Shown: positions 5,838 to 10,112 of the stretch, piece after piece
How positions within the stretch are numbered: the stretch's first letter is position 1
Layout: each line of letters starts with the position of its first letter
The notes under the pieces: model-generated
The model's database searches: none
The model's input: the letters and a program-made list of their open reading frames with translations, nothing else
Told to the model about the DNA's origin: nothing
DNA from: Eubacterium sp.
Lineage (GTDB): Bacteria > Bacillota_A > Clostridia > Peptostreptococcales > Anaerovoracaceae
Direction: 5' to 3'
DNA: 10,112 bases
Assembly: GCA_021769545.1 (NCBI GenBank)
Contig: JAETSS010000026.1
Location: 1 to 10,112 of the forward strand
Program-made: the position numbers and the translations under genes

Positions 5838-5850
5838 ATCACACTGTGAT
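5838..5850. promoter_or_regulatory. 13-base perfect palindrome, possible operator
   Basis: ATCACA-C-TGTGAT is a perfect inverted repeat with a single central base. It lies between the mgtE stop and the terminator hairpin. The 1-base spacer disfavours an RNA hairpin and favours a dimeric protein-binding site. It is too short to name a regulator. Confidence 0.35.
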
Positions 5851-5877
5851 CCCAAACTCACCTCTCTGTAAAATTCC

Positions 5878-7281
5878 CTACAGCGCTATCCCCAGCAGCA
5901 CCGATGCCATGAGCAGGAAAGTGATAGTGGATGCCATATCCGTCAGTGACGATATCATCGGCGTCGCCATCAGCGCCGGGTCCACGCCGCACTTCTTGGC
6001 GCCCATAGGAAGAAGGCCGCCCAGCAGCTTTGCGAATATCACTATCAATACCATGGAAAGCGCTACGGTAAGACCTATCATGAAGCTCTGGCCGTCTACG
6101 AACATCACCTTTGCCATGGTAAACATACTCAGTACGGTCCCCAGAATGAGACTTATACGCAGTTCCTTCCAGAACACCTTTCCAACATCCTTAAGGGCGA
6201 TATCATCTACCGCCATACCTCGTATTATCAGTGTAGCCGCCTGGGATCCGGAGTTTCCTCCAGTACCCATCAGCAGCGGCAGATACGATACCAGTATTAT
6301 CACCTGCGCCAGCACCGACTCGAATCTGGTGATTATCATTCCCGTTATCATTGAGGATATCACCATGAAAAAAAGCCACGGCAGTCTGTTTTTCACATGT
6401 CTGAACACGCCCATATCGAGATATTCCGTATCGGAGTCGTCCATTACACCTGCCATCCTCTCGAAGTCCTCTGTAGTCTCCTCTTCGATTACGTCGAGGA
6501 TATCGTCCACGGTAACTATACCCACCAGCCTGTGCTCGTTATCCACTACAGGTATCGCCAGAAAACCGTATTTTTTAAATGACTCGGCTACCTCCTCCTG
6601 GTCGTCGTATACGTTTACATACACGTATTCCGTGTTCATCAGATCGGATATATTAGTATCGTCGTCCGCCACCACCAGAGCTCTTAAGGAAACGATGCCG
6701 TCCAGCTTTCGCCCCTCCTTCTTCACGTAACACGTATATACCGTCTCACTGTCCATACCTTCCCGCTTGATATGAGCCATGGCCTCCGCCACCGTCATAT
6801 TTTCACGAAGACTTATATAATCCGGGGTCATGAGGCTTCCCGCACATGTATCGGGATAATTGAGGAACGTATTTATCAGTTTTCGCTCTTCCTTGGGAGT
6901 CTTCTCAAGGATCTTATCCACGATATTGGCCGGAAGCTCCTCCAGTACGTCTATCTTGTCGTCAAAGTCCAGTTCTTCGATAATATATGAAATTTCCCTG
7001 TCGGTTATCCCCTGAACGATCTCCACCTGATCGGCCGAAGGCAGATATGAAAAGACCTCCACCGATACATCCTTGGGCAGCATCCTGAAAATGATTATGG
7101 TCTTTTCAACGCCAAGCTCTTCCAATACTTCTTCGAGAATCTCGCCAATATCGACTTCGTTATACTTTAAGATCTCGTCTCTCGCCTTAAAGTATGATTT
7201 CTCCTCCAGCAATTCTAAAATCTTGTCAATATCCTCATCAAACTGCTGTACCTTGTTATCCATATCCATAGAATCAGCCAT
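5878..7281 (-). CDS. mgtE: Magnesium transporter MgtE
   Basis: A 467-residue Mg2+ channel/transporter of the inner membrane, full length for the family. Domain order is as in Thermus MgtE: an acidic N domain (about 20-145), a CBS pair (about 146-270), a connecting 'plug' helix (about 270-290), and five transmembrane helices (about 300-467). Signatures are MGTGGNSGSQAATL (338-351), GVDPALMATP (432-441) and SSLTDMAS with Asp448, which corresponds to the pore Asp432 of the Thermus protein. The many Asp/Glu residues in the N and CBS domains fit Mg2+ sensing that closes the pore when cell Mg2+ is high. AAAGGAGG seven bases upstream fixes the ATG. It lies 63 bases after the upstream cluster, with no terminator or clear promoter between, and no M-box riboswitch fits that gap. 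A strong terminator follows. Confidence 0.97.
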   Translation of the reverse strand: MADSMDMDNKVQQFDEDIDKILELLEEKSYFKARDEILKYNEVDIGEILEEVLEELGVEKTIIIFRMLPKDVSVEVFSYLPSADQVEIVQGITDREISYIIEELDFDDKIDVLEELPANIVDKILEKTPKEERKLINTFLNYPDTCAGSLMTPDYISLRENMTVAEAMAHIKREGMDSETVYTCYVKKEGRKLDGIVSLRALVVADDDTNISDLMNTEYVYVNVYDDQEEVAESFKKYGFLAIPVVDNEHRLVGIVTVDDILDVIEEETTEDFERMAGVMDDSDTEYLDMGVFRHVKNRLPWLFFMVISSMITGMIITRFESVLAQVIILVSYLPLLMGTGGNSGSQAATLIIRGMAVDDIALKDVGKVFWKELRISLILGTVLSMFTMAKVMFVDGQSFMIGLTVALSMVLIVIFAKLLGGLLPMGAKKCGVDPALMATPMISSLTDMASTITFLLMASVLLGIAL

Positions 7282-7325
7282 GATATTGCCTCCTTTCTCA
7301 AATCAGATCCGATATAATAACTTAA

Positions 7326-7345
7326 TGTGCCGTCATCTGTGCCGT
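7326..7345. repeat. Short direct repeat in the gap before mgtE
   Basis: TGTGCCGT occurs at 7326-7333 and again at 7338-7345, a 12-base period, partly overlapping the oxidoreductase stop codon. It is about one DNA helical turn apart, which could suit a protein-binding site, but an 8-base repeat may be chance. Confidence 0.2.
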
Positions 7346-8409
7346 TACCCGATAAGCACCCTTCTCATGTTTTCCGCGAACATCCTCGCTCTGTCCTGTA
7401 CGCCTTCCGAATCGAATATGGCCCTCGGGTCATTTGCTGTTTCCAGTATAGCAAATTTGCCGGGCAAAGCAAAGGTTTTATTCATATTGAGACCGCTGAT
7501 GAGCTGTTCTGCAACGATGTCTCCCCCGCTGTATCCCGACACCACGACTCCAAACAGCCGTTTGTCATAGAACCTGTGGGCAGTGAAAAGCGCAGTCATC
7601 CTGTTTACAAAGGCCGTAAGGTTGGCGCTCATGGCATCATTGTAGTTGGGGCAGACCATGACCAGCGCATCGCAGGCCAGTATCGCCGGATATACCTTCT
7701 CCGTTATGAGACCTCCGTAAAAGCAGCTTTCCGCTTCACCGAAATGGCGGCATGTCTCATATGAGCAGCCTCTGCAGTCCACCACCTGTCCGTTCCTTAA
7801 GGATATCTCGTTTATGTCGCACTCCGGCAGATACCTCTTTACCATGTTCCAAAGCCCCAGGCTGTTGGAAATCCTGTTGTTTCCGGCATGAAGGACGAGT
7901 ATGTTGGGATGTGCCTTTTTCACGGGCGCGTATCCCAAGATGTTTTCCACAAGCTCGCGGCCTGCCGTCATGTAGGCTCCCATGTTGTCCGTGTTGAGGT
8001 TCTGCGCCTGTATGTTGTAATTTTTCAGCGTCCTGGTCCCCTCTACCAGCGGTCTTCCCGGAAAGGTGCAGCCTGCTCTGTTTGCCGTAAACACGAGGCT
8101 CCTTCCCGTGGATTTCGTGAATACCTCGCTGTTTCCGTCCAGTATCACACCTCCCACGGAGCCGTCCAGCGCATCCTTATTGAGTCTCAGGTACTTCATG
8201 ATGCTGTACCAGTTGAGATTGATGCCGGACTGACCCAGAGATATGGCGAAAAGTATACGTCTGTTTCTCAGATCGCTGTTTTCCACCTCTTCCACCGTAG
8301 TCATCATATCAAAGGTACGGCTTCCGACACTGTATTCGATTATTTTTTCCAGCCGTTCTTTCTTGCTCTCTTCAGGGCAGAACGGATCGATGATCACAAG
8401 ATCTTTCAT
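7345..8409 (-). CDS. Two-part flavodoxin-fold NAD(P)H-dependent oxidoreductase with a four-cysteine motif
   Basis: A 354-residue cytosolic flavoprotein. The C-terminal half (about 168-354) has the FMN-reductase/flavodoxin fold: NILVLHAGNNRISNSLG (169-185) is the first strand and FMN phosphate loop, PNYNDAMSANL (254-264) the second flavin loop, and FGVVVSGYSGGD (286-297) the third. Between strands lies DCRGCSYETC with Cys212, 215, 220 and then 229, spaced CX2CX4CX8C, resembling the cluster-binding motif of iron-sulfur flavoproteins (Isf type). The N-terminal half (1-165), with FAISLGQSGINLNWYSIM and GGVILDGNSE, is not a domain I can name; it may be a degenerate second flavodoxin-like unit. The start is certain: AAGGAG lies 5 bases upstream and the ATG overlaps the preceding stop as ATGA. 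It is last in a coupled three-gene set, so it probably handles electrons for the dehydrogenase-like partner. Confidence 0.82.
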   Translation of the reverse strand: MKDLVIIDPFCPEESKKERLEKIIEYSVGSRTFDMMTTVEEVENSDLRNRRILFAISLGQSGINLNWYSIMKYLRLNKDALDGSVGGVILDGNSEVFTKSTGRSLVFTANRAGCTFPGRPLVEGTRTLKNYNIQAQNLNTDNMGAYMTAGRELVENILGYAPVKKAHPNILVLHAGNNRISNSLGLWNMVKRYLPECDINEISLRNGQVVDCRGCSYETCRHFGEAESCFYGGLITEKVYPAILACDALVMVCPNYNDAMSANLTAFVNRMTALFTAHRFYDKRLFGVVVSGYSGGDIVAEQLISGLNMNKTFALPGKFAILETANDPRAIFDSEGVQDRARMFAENMRRVLIG

Positions 8410-9380
8410 AGCAGCTCCTTAAGATTATCATATGCATGGACGATACGCTGAAACAGCCTGTCGTCCAGCGGAAGGTTTTCCACCTGTATGCCTTCATGTG
8501 TCCTGCGGTTCCTGCAGCCCATAAAAGCACCGTCGCTTCCGTATCCGAAATACACCGACGAATAATTCCACCCGCCATTCAATGTCTCGATGAGAGATAT
8601 GGCTCCCGACGACATGGCCGGTGCTATATAAGGCTTGAAGCCGTCGGCTCTCGTATCCATATTGGAATTTATCGTAAGCTTCGTCAGTTCCCGGGAAAGC
8701 TCGTCATCGTAGTTTTTCACGCTGTCCGCGATCACCAGATCTTCTCCGTGAGGTCCGAAGGCTCTTCCCTCGTCAAGGTAGCCTGCGAATCTGGCATCCT
8801 TTGATGCGAAATACGATGCTCTTCCGTTCATCACACCGAGCCCGTAGCCCTGCACCTGCCGTGGATCGAGCCCCGACATCAGCGCAGCCTTGCACAGCGG
8901 ATCCACAGGGTCGGACACTACCGCAAATATCCCTTCGAATCCGCACTCCGCAGCCTTTTGAGCGTATATGGAAACAAGCCCGCTGTTGGCCTCAAGCTGG
9001 GCCATCCTCACATCTCCCGAGGCTCCCACAGGGGGAACGCCCTTGGATGCACAGAAGACGAACATGTCGCAGTCGAACAGCTCATGCTCCTCCAATATCC
9101 TCACCTGCGGCAGCTTTCTCCCGTCGGGGAAAAACACCTGATTTATCTCACGTTCATAGCGGCGCATCAGGCTTTCGTTGAGATCGTATATACCGATCTC
9201 GCTGAGGGTATCTCCTCCCAGAAGCCTGAGCCCCAGCAGGACGGTACCGCCCACATCTCCCAGCGCCAGCAGATTCACTCTGTTATCTTTTCTTATCCTG
9301 TCGCGGTCATCCAGCAGGACGCTTCCTTCCGATGGTACCGCTTTTCTTCTCTTATCTATCAGTTCACTTAAATATCTCAT
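8406..9380 (-). CDS. Atypical lactate/malate dehydrogenase-like NAD-dependent enzyme
   Basis: A 324-residue protein with a Rossmann N-terminal half and an LDH/MDH-type C-terminal half. Seen: a dinucleotide loop LLALGDVGGTVLLG (37-50), Asp66 at the end of the second strand (IYDLNES), FCASKGVPP (109-117) in place of the usual TAGAPQKPG, and Arg125 seven residues before Asn132, the normal substrate-loop spacing. SDPVD (156-160) replaces the usual NPVD, RASY carries Arg187 where the substrate-binding Arg is expected, and FGPHGED (208-214) carries His211 where the catalytic His of GEHGDS is. The Asp partner of that His appears replaced (Met184/Asn185 region). A glycine- and aromatic-rich C-terminus is unlike ordinary LDH. 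It is an LDH-superfamily oxidoreductase of unknown substrate, not simply L-lactate dehydrogenase. It overlaps both neighbours by 4 bases and has little Shine-Dalgarno of its own, suggesting translational coupling. Confidence 0.8.
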   Translation of the reverse strand: MRYLSELIDKRRKAVPSEGSVLLDDRDRIRKDNRVNLLALGDVGGTVLLGLRLLGGDTLSEIGIYDLNESLMRRYEREINQVFFPDGRKLPQVRILEEHELFDCDMFVFCASKGVPPVGASGDVRMAQLEANSGLVSIYAQKAAECGFEGIFAVVSDPVDPLCKAALMSGLDPRQVQGYGLGVMNGRASYFASKDARFAGYLDEGRAFGPHGEDLVIADSVKNYDDELSRELTKLTINSNMDTRADGFKPYIAPAMSSGAISLIETLNGGWNYSSVYFGYGSDGAFMGCRNRRTHEGIQVENLPLDDRLFQRIVHAYDNLKELL

Positions 9381-10112
9381 TTCAACGCATCTTCCAATCT
9401 TACAAGTCTTTCCATGTAATCGGCCATGTAAACCGACGGCGCCAGATTCATATCCACCGCTACTCTGTTGGAGCCGTTAGGCATCCTGGGAGATATTATG
9501 ACATCCGACAGCCTTTTTATAGTCAGCTTCCTTTCGAATATATTCTGATACTCCTCCTCCAGAACGCGGAATATCCTGGCGGCATTCTCAAGACATACTG
9601 CCGACAGCTCATATACGGCCTCTTTCGATGAACCGTGCAAAAACTTCGGCGCCGCAAAAGGCAGTATCAGGTTTATGGACGGTATCAGGCTCGCCTCTAT
9701 CTTCTCAGCACTCTGGACGCCGTCTCCGCCTATGAACGGACACAGCGTCGACTCTACGAACCAGGCCTTGAGGTTCGGTATGAAGTACGCACTTTCCACA
9801 TCTCTTCCCTGTATCGTCATCAGATCCCTTCCGTGACCCGAAAGGAGGCCCGTTATCAGCTTCCTTATCTCTAAATCGTTTTCCTTGAATATAGGGTCCA
9901 GCGCCTTCATCCTGTAACCCTTGTGAAGCAGATCGTCCACCAGTATAACAGGTCTGTTGAAGGACTTGATGGTCCTTATCTGGTTCGGTATCGTGGCATA
10001 CATAGGATATTCCTCGATGGTAAAGCCGTCGAGGGTCGGCGAGAACATCTTCTCCGTATGAAGAGTCTTTGTCACCGTATTTGGAACGACCATTCCTCTC
10101 AGTATCTTTCCG
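9377..10112 (-). CDS. Phosphoribosyltransferase-domain protein, 5'-truncated by the window edge
   Basis: The reading frame stays open to the window edge, so the N-terminus is probably missing; the first visible ATG (10093) has AGGA touching it with no spacing and is a doubtful start. About 244 residues are visible. RPVILVDDLLHKGYRM (47-62 counted from that Met) is a type I phosphoribosyltransferase PRPP-binding loop, strand plus paired acidic residues and a Gly turn, though KGYR replaces the usual TGxT. Downstream GLLSGHGRDLMTIQGR (82-97) and a C-terminal part (about 130-238) are not recognised; the latter is mostly helical with a charged coiled-coil-like stretch at 170-190. Substrate base and reaction are unknown. 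The stop overlaps the next start as ATGA, tying it to the dehydrogenase-like gene. It might be the tail of a larger multidomain protein. Confidence 0.6.
   Translation of the reverse strand, partial: GKILRGMVVPNTVTKTLHTEKMFSPTLDGFTIEEYPMYATIPNQIRTIKSFNRPVILVDDLLHKGYRMKALDPIFKENDLEIRKLITGLLSGHGRDLMTIQGRDVESAYFIPNLKAWFVESTLCPFIGGDGVQSAEKIEASLIPSINLILPFAAPKFLHGSSKEAVYELSAVCLENAARIFRVLEEEYQNIFERKLTIKRLSDVIISPRMPNGSNRVAVDMNLAPSVYMADYMERLVRLEDALK

Noticed and set aside
5846..6730. Long plus-strand ORF of 294 codons
   Set aside because: Entirely antisense to the unmistakable mgtE (with its stop region), serine-rich low-information product, no Shine-Dalgarno; a shadow of mgtE codon usage.
7282..7344. 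Promoter for mgtE at TATTAT in the gap
   Set aside because: No acceptable -35 at 16-18 bases upstream; the match is no better than expected in AT-rich DNA.

Overview
The window reads as a piece of chromosome from a low-to-mid GC Firmicute, most likely an anaerobic member of the Clostridia. The evidence is strong AGGAGG-type ribosome binding sites, frequent ATA isoleucine codons, sigma-A-type promoters, U-tract terminators, a TTG start, and the protein families present. Every convincing gene lies on the minus strand, so transcription runs from base 10112 towards base 1. No tRNA, rRNA, insertion sequence, prophage or CRISPR array is visible.

In transcription order, the first block (10112 to 7345) is a tightly packed three-gene cluster with 4-base ATGA overlaps. 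It holds a 5'-truncated protein with a type I phosphoribosyltransferase PRPP loop, an atypical lactate/malate dehydrogenase-like Rossmann enzyme, and a two-part flavodoxin-fold FMN oxidoreductase with a four-cysteine motif. This redox/nucleotide cluster is the least explained part of the window and the best candidate for an undescribed pathway. After 63 bases comes mgtE (magnesium transporter), which ends in a good intrinsic terminator. The Shine-Dalgarno of the next gene, a YtcJ-like amidohydrolase, lies directly behind the U-tract of that terminator.

A 560-base gap (3589-4148) follows. It contains several inverted repeats and only very short ORFs, and it leads into an ArsB/NhaD (ion transporter superfamily) permease. 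Next is an Rpn-family PD-(D/E)XK nuclease gene with its own perfect consensus sigma-A promoter, a structured leader of about 130 nt and its own terminator. A stand-alone NnrD (ADP-dependent NAD(P)H-hydrate dehydratase) follows from its own likely promoter. Finally, the first 13 codons of a MazF/EndoA-type endoribonuclease, with a TTG start, run off the left edge. They are preceded by two tandem bulged hairpins and no antitoxin ORF.

The nnrD-mazF end resembles the conserved Firmicutes neighbourhood nnr-alr-ndoAI-ndoA, here apparently without alr and ndoAI. The central genes look like independent housekeeping or accessory units. All functions are read from sequence motifs; no database search was possible.
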